NCBI GenBank assembly: GCA_028280445.1
Contig: JANQLU010000016.1
Span: forward strand, 1-64,000
Origin: Pirellulaceae bacterium
GTDB lineage: Bacteria; Planctomycetota; Planctomycetia; Pirellulales; Pirellulaceae
DNA: 64,000 nt
Reading direction: 5' to 3'
The notes beneath the pieces were generated by a model. That model saw only the letters and a list, made by a program, of their open reading frames with translations. It was not told where the DNA came from and searched no databases. A program made the translations under genes and the position numbers. Shown in pieces: positions 7,834 to 16,670 of this stretch (its first letter is position 1; each line of letters begins with the position of its first letter).

Positions 7834-9186
7834 TCAGTCGATCTGCGATTTCTTGCGCAAAATATGATGGTAGTGTTGAGCAAATCGATGAGATTCATCA
7901 CGAACATACTGCAGCAGCCGCAAGGCAAAAGAATGTCGACTGAGTTTCAACGATTCCGATTCGCCGGGGCGAAAAACCTCTTCTTCTTTCTTGGCCAGCG
8001 AAATTAAAGTTGGCGGTTCGATCTCTAAAGCGCGAAACGCCGCAACCGCCGCATTCAACTGCCCTTTTCCTCCGTCAATCAAAATAATGTCGGGAAACAG
8101 TTCGCCTTCTTCGTAGAGTTTTTTGTATCGCCGCGAGACAACTTCGTGAATGCTGGCAAAATCATCGATGCCTTGAACCGACCTGATTTTGTAGCGGCGA
8201 TAGCCAGGCTTAAAAGGTAATCCGTCAATAAACTGAACGAGGCTGGCGACGGTTTGGCCGCCTTGTAAATGTGCGATATCGATCCCTTCGATCGTCCGCG
8301 GTACTTCGTCCAGTTTCAAAACTTTTTTGAGACCCGCGAGCCCTTTGTTGGGATCGATGTAAAACACTTCCGGCTGAGCGTGAGTATCCAGTTCCCCACG
8401 ATTGTCCAGCGACCGGAGCATATCCAATTCGTCGCGGAGTTTGGCCGCTTCCTCGTATCGCATTTCCTGCGACGCCGACTGCATCTCTTTTTCCATTTGG
8501 GAAAGCAGTCGTTTTTTGCTTCCTTCGAGAAACATTTGCAAACGCCGGATATCTTTTTTGTAATCCTCTTTGGAAATTCGCAGATTACACGGTGCGGTAC
8601 ATTGATGAATACTGGCCAACAAGCACGGCCGAAACCAACGCCATCGTTCGTCGTTTTCCTGGATATCCAGGCTGCAAGTTCGAAATTTAAAAATTCGCTG
8701 CAATACCTGAATAGCGCCTCGCAACGAACCGGCGCTGGCAAACGGGCCATACAGTTTGGTGCTCGATGTTGCGGGCTCGCGCGTCACCTCGACGCGAGGG
8801 AAATCCTCACGCGTGGTGATTTGGAGATACGGAAAAGTCTTGTCGTCTTTTTGTTCTTTGTTGTGGCGCGGCTGGATATCCTTGATCAACCGTGACTCGA
8901 CCAACAAAGCGTCAACTTCGCTTTCACATTCCAGGTAATCGATATCACAGATTTCACGCAGCCAGTTGGCCAGCCTGAGTTCTTGTTCAGCATTTTTGAG
9001 AAAATAGCTGCTGGCGCGGGAACGCAGATTTTTGGCCTTGCCAACATAGATGACGACACCCACAGCATCTTTCATCAAATAAACGCCGGGAGTTTGAGGA
9101 AAAGCTCTCGCCTTTTCTGCCGCAAATTCGAAACCAGATTGATCCGGGTTCGTATCCACGTTCTGGTTGTCATTTTGCGGCGGCAT
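7834..9186 (-). CDS. uvrC: UvrC-like excinuclease subunit lacking the HhH end
   Basis: A 450-residue nucleotide excision repair nuclease. The GIY-YIG domain is at residues about 30-110 (GVYLMK...IYVGKAKNLRSR). A UVR helix pair, EMRYEEAAKLRDELDMLRSL, lies around residues 210-235 and would bind UvrB. The RNase H-like 5' nuclease domain follows with GIDIAHLQGG, LIDGGKGQL and DESHRFA, which keep the expected Asp, Asp and His. Classical UvrC is about 600 residues and ends in a helix-hairpin-helix pair; here the frame stops right after the nuclease domain, and rsmE is only nine bases away, so that module is absent, not displaced. Function as the incision subunit is still likely. Confidence 0.9.
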   Translation of the reverse strand: MPPQNDNQNVDTNPDQSGFEFAAEKARAFPQTPGVYLMKDAVGVVIYVGKAKNLRSRASSYFLKNAEQELRLANWLREICDIDYLECESEVDALLVESRLIKDIQPRHNKEQKDDKTFPYLQITTREDFPRVEVTREPATSSTKLYGPFASAGSLRGAIQVLQRIFKFRTCSLDIQENDERWRWFRPCLLASIHQCTAPCNLRISKEDYKKDIRRLQMFLEGSKKRLLSQMEKEMQSASQEMRYEEAAKLRDELDMLRSLDNRGELDTHAQPEVFYIDPNKGLAGLKKVLKLDEVPRTIEGIDIAHLQGGQTVASLVQFIDGLPFKPGYRRYKIRSVQGIDDFASIHEVVSRRYKKLYEEGELFPDIILIDGGKGQLNAAVAAFRALEIEPPTLISLAKKEEEVFRPGESESLKLSRHSFALRLLQYVRDESHRFAQHYHHILRKKSQID

Positions 9187-9343
9187 GTCGGTCCATCGAG
9201 AATATCTGGGTCAGGTTAACAATTGTGATGGCGCGATGAAATTATTGCAATTGAAGCTGCGTGAAGCGAAAATTAGCGACCTGAAACACGTAAAATTCAA
9301 TTGAAAAATGGGATTTCCGGACGTGGTGTCGTGGAGGTAACTG

Positions 9344-9437
9344 AAAATCGCAACCCGAAGCGTAAGCGAGGGACTGAAATCCGTGCTGATCTGCTGTGGA
9401 ACGTAGTCCCTCGCTCACGCTTCGGGTTGAAATTTTT
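9344..9437. repeat. R4 palindrome
   Basis: A full-length R4 with long arms (AAAATCGCAACCCGAAGCGT at the left; right arm ends GGGTTGAAATTTTT). It lies in the 386-base gap between uvrC and the Gly/Arg-rich gene, which otherwise holds nothing recognisable. Confidence 0.88.
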
Positions 9438-9572
9438 GACCGCCACCTCGAATTCAAAATTTTCCAACAAACCTTGTCCACAAACGCCTGTTTGAAACGG
9501 TACGTCTTTATTGCCGATTCTGGCATCACCGCCCGTCGCCTGGTGAAATCATCTATCCAGTTGGAGAACAGT

Positions 9573-10397
9573 ATGAAAATCTCGAAAAAACACTTAATGG
9601 TCGGTTTGGTATTTTCCTTCGCATTCATGTTGTGCGTCAGTGATGTCATGGCACAACGAGGCGGGCGTGGCGGTCGAGGAGGTCGTGGCGGCGGCCAAGG
9701 TGGCCGACAAGGCGCATTTGGCGGCGGTTTCCGCGGCGGCGTGCAAAATCTGTTGCGGCGCGAAGATGTTCAGAAAGAACTCGAATTGTCCGAGGAACAG
9801 TTGCAAAAAATCCAGGATTTGGGAAACAACCGCGAGGGAATGCGAGAAATGATGCAGGAACTGCGCGATCTGTCACAAGAAGAACGCCGCGAAAAATTTC
9901 AGGAGTTCATGCAAGAACGTAACGAAAAAGTGCAGGAACAATTGGGTGATGTTTTGTTGCCACATCAACTGAAACGCTTGAACCAAATTTCAGCGCAAGC
10001 GTCCTCGGCGGGCGGTGCTCGTGCGTTTACTCGTGGCTCACTCGCTGAACAATTGGGATTGAGCGATGAGCAAAAAGAGCAGATTCAGAAAAAATCTGAG
10101 GAACTTCAAAAAGAGTTCAACGAAAAAGTTGCCAAATTGCGCAAGGAAATGCAAGACGATTTGCTCGGTGAACTGACGGCCGATCAACGAAAAAAATACA
10201 AAGAACTGGTCGGAGAAGAATTCAAATTTGAACAACAGGAGCGTGGACGACGCGGCGGAGCCGAAGGGCGACGAGGTGGCGATCGCGGTGGAGCCGAGGG
10301 ACGACGCGGCGGTGACCGTGGTGGTCGCGGAGGAAATCGCCGTGGTGGCGGCGGTGGTGATGGCGGCGGCCGTGGTGATGGCGGAGTCGATGACTAA
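9573..10397 (+). CDS. Secreted Gly/Arg-rich Spy-like protein
   Basis: A 274-residue exported protein. A signal peptide ends at DVMAQ (residue 28). An RGG tract follows (about 29-60), then two helical segments with the pattern LELSEEQLQKIQDL and LGLSDEQKEQIQKK, typical of planctomycete proteins related to the periplasmic chaperone Spy/CpxP. The last 50 residues are again RGG repeats (RRGGDRGGAEGRRGGDRGG). The family binds unfolded proteins or metals in enterobacteria; here only a periplasmic role is inferred. The ATG at 9573 has GGAG nine bases upstream. The 3' end of the gene consists of tandem GGTGGC/CGAGG-type triplets coding for the RGG tail. Confidence 0.8.
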   Translation: MKISKKHLMVGLVFSFAFMLCVSDVMAQRGGRGGRGGRGGGQGGRQGAFGGGFRGGVQNLLRREDVQKELELSEEQLQKIQDLGNNREGMREMMQELRDLSQEERREKFQEFMQERNEKVQEQLGDVLLPHQLKRLNQISAQASSAGGARAFTRGSLAEQLGLSDEQKEQIQKKSEELQKEFNEKVAKLRKEMQDDLLGELTADQRKKYKELVGEEFKFEQQERGRRGGAEGRRGGDRGGAEGRRGGDRGGRGGNRRGGGGGDGGGRGDGGVDD

Positions 10398-10462
10398 CAA
10401 GAGTTGATTGTAGATCATCACCGATCGATTCATTCGTCTGGTTGAATCCAGGGTTCAGCCAA

Positions 10463-10516
10463 GAATGCCTTGCTGCGAAAACCCAAACTCACCGCCCGCA
10501 AGGTAGCAAGGCATTC
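10463..10516 (+). terminator. Hairpin followed by T-run, possible terminator or palindromic repeat
   Basis: Perfect 12-base arms GAATGCCTTGCT and AGCAAGGCATTC with a 30-base loop, followed by GTTTTG. It lies 66 bases after the Gly/Arg-rich gene. The loop is long for a terminator, so it may be one more family of interspersed palindromes. Confidence 0.5.
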
Positions 10517-10583
10517 GTTTTGCCGGGGCGTCTCGCCTGAGCCGTATCGACGAATCGGAAATGCGCGTCGGCGATTTGAAAAT

Positions 10584-11645
10584 CTAAACACGACTTGCCA
10601 GCGACTCAATCGTCTCCTGCATGATTTCTTTGAGACCGTATTGGTAATTCCAGTCGGGGTAATCGGACTGGAATTTTCGTACATCGCTGATATACCAGAT
10701 GTGATCGCCGATCCTCGCATCGTCACTGTATTTGTATTTCATTTTGTTCCCAGTAAGTTCTTCGGCCAACTGGATCGCTTCGGCCATCGAGCAATTGCAA
10801 TGGCGACTCCCACCGGCATTGTAGACTTCGCCAGATGTGGGGGCCTGGAAATAGTGCCACAACATGTTGACCAGATCGTACGAATGGATATTGTCGCGAA
10901 CTTGTTTTCCTCGATAACCAAAAATGGTGTACTCCGTTCCGTACATCGCACATTTGATCAAGTACGACAGGAATCCGTGAAGTTGCGTTCCCGAATGCCC
11001 TGGCCCTGTCAAACAACCACCGCGAAAACAAGCGGTTTTCATCTCAAAATACTTGCCATATTCCTGGACCAAGGCGTCAGCAGCCAGTTTCGACGCTCCA
11101 AACAGCGAGTGTTTCGTCTGGTCGACTGACATCGATTCGTCGATGCCAAATTCGTGGTAAGGATGGTCTTCAGAAATTTCCCAACGTGTCTCAAGCTCGA
11201 CCAACGGCAATCGATTGGGCGTGTCACCATACACCTTGTTGGTCGACAAGAACATGAAACTGGCATTTTCAGCATACTGGCGAGTCGCTTCAAGCAAATT
11301 CAAGGTGCCGTTGGCGTTGACGGAAAAATCCGTCTGAGGATCTCGGGCGGCCCAGTCGTGTGATGGCTGCGCGGCCGCATGAACAATACCGGCGATATCC
11401 GTTCCAAAATTGGCAAACAGTTGGTCGATCTGTGTGCGATCACGAATATCAATATCAAAGTGTTGATACTGATCGAGTTCCTGCTTGAGTTTGTTACGAC
11501 TCCACTCTGTCGAAGCGTCGTCGCCGAAGAACTGTTTTCGCATATTGTTGTCGATCCCGACAACCTGAAACCCTCTGCCGTGAAAGAAACGAGTTGCTTC
11601 GGCGCCAATCAATCCGGCGGATCCGGTAACGATAATGACAGACAT
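10584..11645 (-). CDS. CDP-paratose 2-epimerase-like NAD-dependent epimerase
   Basis: A 353-residue extended short-chain dehydrogenase. The NAD-binding motif is GSAGLIG at residues 8-14, followed by an acidic residue after beta-2 (VVGIDNN). Conserved stretches such as [48 protein letters not shown] and [10 protein letters not shown] match proteins annotated as CDP-paratose/tyvelose 2-epimerase-like, acting on nucleotide sugars for surface polysaccharide. The usual catalytic YxxxK is FGASK, with Phe in place of Tyr. The ATG at 11645 begins MSVIIVTG; the frame is open to 11744. The nearby phosphohexomutases could supply sugar phosphates, but no polysaccharide cluster surrounds it. Confidence 0.85.
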   Translation of the reverse strand: MSVIIVTGSAGLIGAEATRFFHGRGFQVVGIDNNMRKQFFGDDASTEWSRNKLKQELDQYQHFDIDIRDRTQIDQLFANFGTDIAGIVHAAAQPSHDWAARDPQTDFSVNANGTLNLLEATRQYAENASFMFLSTNKVYGDTPNRLPLVELETRWEISEDHPYHEFGIDESMSVDQTKHSLFGASKLAADALVQEYGKYFEMKTACFRGGCLTGPGHSGTQLHGFLSYLIKCAMYGTEYTIFGYRGKQVRDNIHSYDLVNMLWHYFQAPTSGEVYNAGGSRHCNCSMAEAIQLAEELTGNKMKYKYSDDARIGDHIWYISDVRKFQSDYPDWNYQYGLKEIMQETIESLASRV

Positions 11646-11777
11646 ATTGGTTCTGAATAAATGAAGTTCTGTCAAGGACACTTTCTGAACAGTGTATTTG
11701 GATTTGGGAATGGTGTCGATTCCAAACGACACAGGATTCTGCATCAGAATTGTGACTCAGCGGAGTTGGAGATTTCA

Positions 11778-11902
11778 TTTTGGGTGCCACTGGCCCCAGC
11801 CAGTGATTGACCCATCAACTCTTTGGGATATTTCGTTCAATGCTGTAGCTAACAACCATTACTGGCCACTCACAACACTGGCAGAGCCAGTGGCACCCAA
11901 AA
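11778..11902. repeat. R6 palindrome
   Basis: Left arm starts TTTTGGGTGCCACTGGC, right arm ends GCCAGTGGCACCCAAAA. Each arm holds its own small inner hairpin (CTGGCCCCAGCCAG and CACTGGCAGAGCCAGTG), giving a cruciform-like layout. Confidence 0.82.
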
Positions 11903-11947
11903 CTGAGAGTTTCCACCAACTGAGAGTTTCCACCAACTGAGAGTTCC
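11901..11947. repeat. 17-base tandem repeat
   Basis: The unit AACTGAGAGTTTCCACC occurs twice in full and once in part, directly abutting the R6 right arm and ending just before the stop codon of the phosphohexomutase gene. Confidence 0.9.
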
Positions 11948-11950
11948 AAC

Positions 11951-13777
11951 TCAAACCCGATCAGCAAATGCTTGTAATTCGTTGGCCAGCGAATCCAATC
12001 GATCGAGAACCTCGGATTTCGTCGTCTCGAAATCTCCCATTTGATCGGCGGGATGATAGCCAAACAGATACAGTTTGATTTTCGGTTCCGTTCCGGAAGG
12101 TCGAATCGCAAAATAATTTCCGTCGATCGTGGTGTCGAAAATGAGCAGATTTCCAGTCGGACCTTCGAACGATTCGACGGAGCCATCAGGGTAGAAACGA
12201 CTGCCGGCCTGGAAATCGCGAACCGACTCCAATCGGAATTCGCCCAATTGCCAGGGAGGTGTTTTGCGAAGCGTGCCCATGATGTTTTGCATTCGCTTCA
12301 TCCCATCGGAACCTTCGAGACGAATGTTAAGCAGTTTTTCCGCGTGGTAGCCGTGAGCGAGATACAGTTGGTTCAAATACTGGTGTACTGTCATGCCATT
12401 GGCTTTTGCGTCCGCCGCCAATTCCGCCATCAGCATGCAAGCGACAGCGCCATCTTTGTCACGACAGTATTGTCCGACAAGATAGCCATGTGATTCTTCA
12501 GTACCAAACAAGAAATTTTCCGGCCCCAGTTCATCCATGCGATTGCAAATCCATTTGAACCCGACCTGATTGTTGCTGTGGCAGGCGACGCCAAAAGATT
12601 TGGCGATGCGATTAATCATCTGTGTCGTGACCAGCGTTGTCACCATGTAGCTGTCTCGATTGAGTTCACCGCGCTGATCTTTTTTCTTCAAAATGAAATC
12701 TGCCAACAGTACGCCAAGTTGATTACCGTTGAGTGTTTTCCAATCGCTGTCCGGTTCCAAGGTCAACGGCGCGGCGGCTCCCATGCGGTCGCAATCGGGA
12801 TCCGATGCCAAAATTAAATCAGCGCCGGTTTGTTTGGCGTGTTCAATAATTTTTTCGAACACTTCTGGATTTTCCGGATTGGAAACATGTCCTGGAACAT
12901 TGGGGAAATCGCCGTTAGGTTCTCGATGTGGTTCATATATTTCCAGGTTATCCAATCCGACGGCATCGAACAGATTTTTGACATTGAATTCGCCAACTCC
13001 ATGCAGTGGAGAAAAAATGACTTGAATGTCACGCGATTCGCCAAGGCTCTGTTTTTTATGTTCTTCGAGCAGCGCCGCATCGACTTCGTCGCGGCACAAT
13101 TCGATATTTCCGGCGTCGATCGCCGTTTGAAAATCAGCGACATCGAACAATTCGACTTGTTCGACGCACTGGATGACTCCCTGATCATGCGGTGGAATCA
13201 ATTGTGCACCGTTGGACCAATAAACTTTGACGGCGTTGTCGCTGGGCGGGTTGTGGCTCGCGGTGACCATGATTCCGCAGTCACAATTTTTGTAGCGAAT
13301 CAGGAACGATACCTCGGGTGTGCTGCGAAAATCATCAATAAAAAACACTTTGAAACCATTGGCGACCAGAATTCCGGCGCACAATTCGGCAAACTCCCGC
13401 GAACGATGACGCGTGTCGTAGCCAATCGCACAGGCCCATGGGCCGTCGGGTTTTTCAGATTTCACATAATCTGCCAGACCTTGAGCGCTTTCGCCAATTG
13501 TTCGATGGTTAATCGCGTTGGAACCAAACGGGTGCATTCGACCGCGACGGCCTCCGGTTCCAAACGGGATCACGGTCCAGAAAACATCATCGAGGGTTTG
13601 CCAATCTCGATCGTCAATCGCTTGCAGAATTCCCGCACGATAAGCCTGATATTTAGGTTCGGTTAACCATTTGCTAAGGTTATCCGCAGCCGCCTCCGTT
13701 ATTTTTGAATCGGCAGTCGCTTGCTGAACTAAATCCAAGGCAACGGCAATATCTGCACTCGAAGAGACCTCGGTCAT
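11951..13777 (-). CDS. Phosphoglucomutase/phosphomannomutase, PGM2-like
   Basis: A 608-residue alpha-D-phosphohexomutase, which interconverts hexose 1- and 6-phosphates through a phosphoserine enzyme. All four signature loops are seen: TASHNPPSDNAVKVYWSNGA (catalytic Ser), DPDCDRMGAA (metal), GTEESHGYL (sugar recognition) and RPSGTEPKIKLYLFG (phosphate). Length and the WSNGAQ form of the first loop suggest the PGM2/long-form group over the shorter GlmM type. The ATG at 13777 has TTGAGG about ten bases upstream; an in-frame ATG 15 bases earlier is less likely. It is divergent from glmM with 92 bases between, a pairing of two related mutases. Confidence 0.93.
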   Translation of the reverse strand: MTEVSSSADIAVALDLVQQATADSKITEAAADNLSKWLTEPKYQAYRAGILQAIDDRDWQTLDDVFWTVIPFGTGGRRGRMHPFGSNAINHRTIGESAQGLADYVKSEKPDGPWACAIGYDTRHRSREFAELCAGILVANGFKVFFIDDFRSTPEVSFLIRYKNCDCGIMVTASHNPPSDNAVKVYWSNGAQLIPPHDQGVIQCVEQVELFDVADFQTAIDAGNIELCRDEVDAALLEEHKKQSLGESRDIQVIFSPLHGVGEFNVKNLFDAVGLDNLEIYEPHREPNGDFPNVPGHVSNPENPEVFEKIIEHAKQTGADLILASDPDCDRMGAAAPLTLEPDSDWKTLNGNQLGVLLADFILKKKDQRGELNRDSYMVTTLVTTQMINRIAKSFGVACHSNNQVGFKWICNRMDELGPENFLFGTEESHGYLVGQYCRDKDGAVACMLMAELAADAKANGMTVHQYLNQLYLAHGYHAEKLLNIRLEGSDGMKRMQNIMGTLRKTPPWQLGEFRLESVRDFQAGSRFYPDGSVESFEGPTGNLLIFDTTIDGNYFAIRPSGTEPKIKLYLFGYHPADQMGDFETTKSEVLDRLDSLANELQAFADRV

Positions 13778-13869
13778 TGATAGAAACCTCAAAAAATGGA
13801 AACTTAGGCTGGAAACAATTTGGTTCGCCAGGAAATGTGATTGTGAGCCAATTAAGCACTAGTGACAAG

Positions 13870-15216
13870 ATGAAAGCGATGACGAACGAACCGATAATTA
13901 GCGTCTCCGGTCTACGAGGGATCGTCGGCGAAAGTTTGGACCCTTTGTTGGCAATCCGTTTTGTAAATGCGTTCGTCTCGCAACTCGAACCGGGACCGAT
14001 CATCGTGACTCGAGATGGTCGCGCGACGGGGTCGATGCTGGCCAGCGCAATTTGCAGCGGCTTGAGCGCCGTCGGTCGCGAAGTGAGATATGGTGATGTT
14101 GCTGCCACACCGACGACGGGTGTTCTGGTTCGGCAACACGAGGCTGCTGGCGGAATTCAAATTTCCGCCAGCCATAATCCGCCGCCCTACAACGGAATCA
14201 AATTGTTTGGCAGTCACGGTCGTGTCATCACTGCAGACGAAGGCGAAGCGGTCATCGCACGTTACCGGGCAGACCAGACGGATTGGGTGGCACACGACCA
14301 AATCGGCAGCATTCAAGACCTGGACGAAACAACTGACGTTCATTTGGATTTGGTTTTGAAAACCGTTGATGTTCCGCGGATTCAATCCGCCAACTTTAAA
14401 GTTGTCTTGGATTCCAATCACGGGGCCGGAAGCGTGTTGGGTGAGCGGTTGCTGACGGCGCTGGGTGTCGATTTCAAGATTATGGGAGATCAGCCCGATG
14501 GCGCTTTTGCACATCCTCCCGAACCCACCGCGGAAAATCTTTCGACCGTTGTTGAGCAAGCCAAAAAGTTTGGCGCCGATGTTGTATTTTGCCAAGATCC
14601 GGACGCTGACCGTTTAGCGTTGATCGATGCCGATGGAAATTACGTCGGTGAAGAATACACGTTGGCCATCACGCTCCAACATCGGTTGAAAAATGCTCTA
14701 GGTCCGGTAGTGATCAATTGTGCGACGAGCCAAATGAACGAAGACATTGCGCGAGCGGCGAATTGCCACTTGGAACGCAGCAAAGTTGGCGAGGCAAATG
14801 TCACTGAAAAAATGCTGCAGTTGAATGCGGTCTACGGCGGAGAAGGCAACGGAGGCCCGATCGATCCGCGAGTCGGTTTGGTGCGAGATAGCTTTGTCGG
14901 TATGGCTCAAACGCTCGATGCGATGGCTGCAACCGGCAAATCGATTGCCGAGTTGGTAAACGACATCCCGAAATATTCGATTTGCAAGATGAAGGCAGAA
15001 GTTGATCCGCAACGGTTGTTAAAACTGTTTGATGAGATTCGCGATGAATTTCACGGTACTCAGTACAGTCTGGATGACGGGCTGCGGTTGATCTGGGATG
15101 ATGCATGGTTGCTGGTTCGAGCCAGCAATACCGAGCCTATTATTCGCATTATTGCCGAATCGACGACTATGGAGCGTGCCGAAACGTTGTGCGAAAAAGT
15201 GGTTTCAGTCGTTTGA
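13870..15216 (+). CDS. glmM: Phosphoglucosamine mutase-type phosphohexomutase
   Basis: A 448-residue alpha-D-phosphohexomutase. GlmM converts glucosamine 6-phosphate to glucosamine 1-phosphate for UDP-GlcNAc and thus peptidoglycan or lipopolysaccharide. Motifs: ISASHNPPPYNGIKLFG with catalytic Ser near residue 101, QDPDADRLALID for metal, GGEGNGGPIDPR for sugar and RASNTEPIIRIIAES for phosphate. Length agrees with GlmM (about 445). The sugar loop, GGEGNGG instead of GGEQSGH, is closer to archaeal-type and planctomycete members, so a broader phosphohexomutase role cannot be excluded. ATG 13870 and ATG 13879 are both possible starts. Confidence 0.88.
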   Translation: MKAMTNEPIISVSGLRGIVGESLDPLLAIRFVNAFVSQLEPGPIIVTRDGRATGSMLASAICSGLSAVGREVRYGDVAATPTTGVLVRQHEAAGGIQISASHNPPPYNGIKLFGSHGRVITADEGEAVIARYRADQTDWVAHDQIGSIQDLDETTDVHLDLVLKTVDVPRIQSANFKVVLDSNHGAGSVLGERLLTALGVDFKIMGDQPDGAFAHPPEPTAENLSTVVEQAKKFGADVVFCQDPDADRLALIDADGNYVGEEYTLAITLQHRLKNALGPVVINCATSQMNEDIARAANCHLERSKVGEANVTEKMLQLNAVYGGEGNGGPIDPRVGLVRDSFVGMAQTLDAMAATGKSIAELVNDIPKYSICKMKAEVDPQRLLKLFDEIRDEFHGTQYSLDDGLRLIWDDAWLLVRASNTEPIIRIIAESTTMERAETLCEKVVSVV

Positions 15217-15296
15217 CGTTTTTGTGTTGCTGCGAACTGACACGGCGCATATTCATAATTACGATAATTCAGAAAGATTCCATGCGGGGAAATGTT

Positions 15297-16667
15297 ATGA
15301 AAAACCTGTTAGCTTTCGGACCGCTGGTGGCAGTCGTGTTGTTTTCGTCTGCGATCCATGCTCAAGAAAAACGCCCAGAGTTTGCGGAGATGTACAACAA
15401 ACGTCATGCCAAACAAAAACCGGTGGTTGGTGACACGTTGGACGAAGTCGGTTTGTTTGATGCAGCAGGCAAAAAGTTTTCGACCAAGAATCTGAAAGGC
15501 AAACATACGGTGTTGGTGTTCGGCTGCCTGACGTGACCGCCGTTTTTGAGAAATGTTTCCGGTCTGGAAACAGTTTATCGTGATTATCAAAACAAAGACG
15601 TCAATTTCTACTACGTTTACTCCAATGTGCAGCATCCGGAAATTAACAATTACGTTGCGCCGCACAACATCAAAGAAAAATTGATGCACATTGCCGAATT
15701 CAAACGGCTTTCAAAATCTAAAATGCCGTGGCTTGCTGACACGATGACTCAAGATCTGAAGAAAGCGCTGCGAGCCGCGCCCAACGGCGAATATGTTTTT
15801 GACAAAAACGGTAAATTGATTCGCAAACGGTTTTGGAGCGATCCCAACACTTTGCGCAAAGACCTGGAGGAATTGATCGGTAAAGTTGACAAAATTACCC
15901 GTGTCGAAGATTTGCCAACACGATTCAAAGTGGAGCCGCGAAAGATCGCCAGCGGCGTTGTCAAACCTGTCAAAATGCCGGGCGGCATGATTGCATTGGT
16001 CGTCGAGCCGCAGCCCGATGGAAAGAAAACTCCGTATTACGTCAAATTGCGCGCGGAAATGACCAACGCCATTCTGCCACGACCCAAAGGTGGTAAATAT
16101 CGGCCCGGGTCAGGAAAACTGTTTCTCGGGTTCTACCTGGATCCAATTTACAAAGTTCACTGGAACAACAAAATGCGTCCGATCGTGGTGCAAATCAAGC
16201 AAGACGGCAATGTCAAACTTCAGAAGTATCAGTTGACGGGGCCGAAGGTGAAAGAGGCAGCGGATGTTGATCCTCGGCAGTTTTTGTTGGAGATCGATAC
16301 GTTGGAAAAAACGGATTTTAAAAAACCATTGGAGATCACCGTTGCCTATGCGGCCTGTGACGACGCAGAGACTTTTTGCTTGCCTGTCAAACAGAAATAT
16401 CTGGTTAAATTCCAGCGGAATCGGTTTGGCGGTACGCGCCCCGGCGTGTTTATGCCAAAGATGTTTGCCAAAGTTTGGGAGTTCGACAAAAACAAAGACG
16501 GCATTATCACCAAAGATGAATTGCCCGAAGGCCGCGTGTCACTGTACATCGGACACATCGACAAAAACAACGACGACAAATTGGACTCGCAGGAAATTAA
16601 AGAGTTTTTGCAGATGTTCAACAACGGCCGCGGTTTCGATTCCGACAAAAATTTCGGCGGGCGATAG
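15297..16667 (+). CDS. Secreted selenoprotein: deiodinase-like thioredoxin fold with two EF-hands (in-frame TGA = selenocysteine)
   Basis: A 456-residue protein if the TGA at 15534-15536 is read as selenocysteine (residue 80). The frame is continuous on both sides. The N-terminus is a signal peptide (MKNLLAFGPLVAVVLFSSAIHAQ). The TGA falls in VLVFGCLT-U-PPFLRN, which matches the active site of iodothyronine deiodinases (FGSCTUPPF) in a thioredoxin-like fold. A bacterial SECIS-like hairpin lies directly downstream. Residues of about 190-370 form a domain I do not recognise (it contains CxxxCLPVKQKY-like sequence); residues 397-408 (DKNKDGIITKDE) and 422-433 (DKNNDDKLDSQE) are EF-hand calcium loops. 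Deiodinases remove iodine from aryl rings; bacterial relatives have uncharacterised, probably redox, functions. The ATG at 15297 has GGGGA upstream; ATG 15282 is an alternative. Without Sec insertion the product would be a useless 79-residue stub. Confidence 0.85.
15537..15592 (+). promoter_or_regulatory. Bacterial SECIS-like element
   Basis: Just after the in-frame TGA the mRNA can form a perfect 7-bp stem, TGTTTCC-GGTCT-GGAAACA (15554-15572), with a five-base loop GGTCT starting 24 bases after the TGA. GGUCU is also the apical loop of the E. coli fdhF SECIS that binds SelB, and the spacing lies in the range known for bacterial SECIS elements. An outer pairing TTTTGA (15544-15549) with TCAAAA (15587-15592) could extend the structure. 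The sequence is at the same time coding, as expected for bacterial SECIS. Confidence 0.8.
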
Positions 16668-16670
16668 GCA

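Noticed and set aside
10470-11129. Plus-strand open frame (219 codons) opposite the epimerase gene
   Set aside because: It is antisense to a well-supported gene, and its sequence has no recognisable domain.
12830-13666. Plus-strand open frame (278 codons) opposite the PGM2-like gene
   Set aside because: It is a shadow of a gene whose four catalytic motifs are clear on the other strand.
15546-16667. Second half of the selenoprotein gene as a separate gene starting with TTG
   Set aside because: It is in the same frame as the upstream signal-peptide part, has no ribosome-binding site, and would begin in the middle of the thioredoxin fold. The TGA between them sits at the Sec site of the family and is followed by a SECIS-like hairpin.
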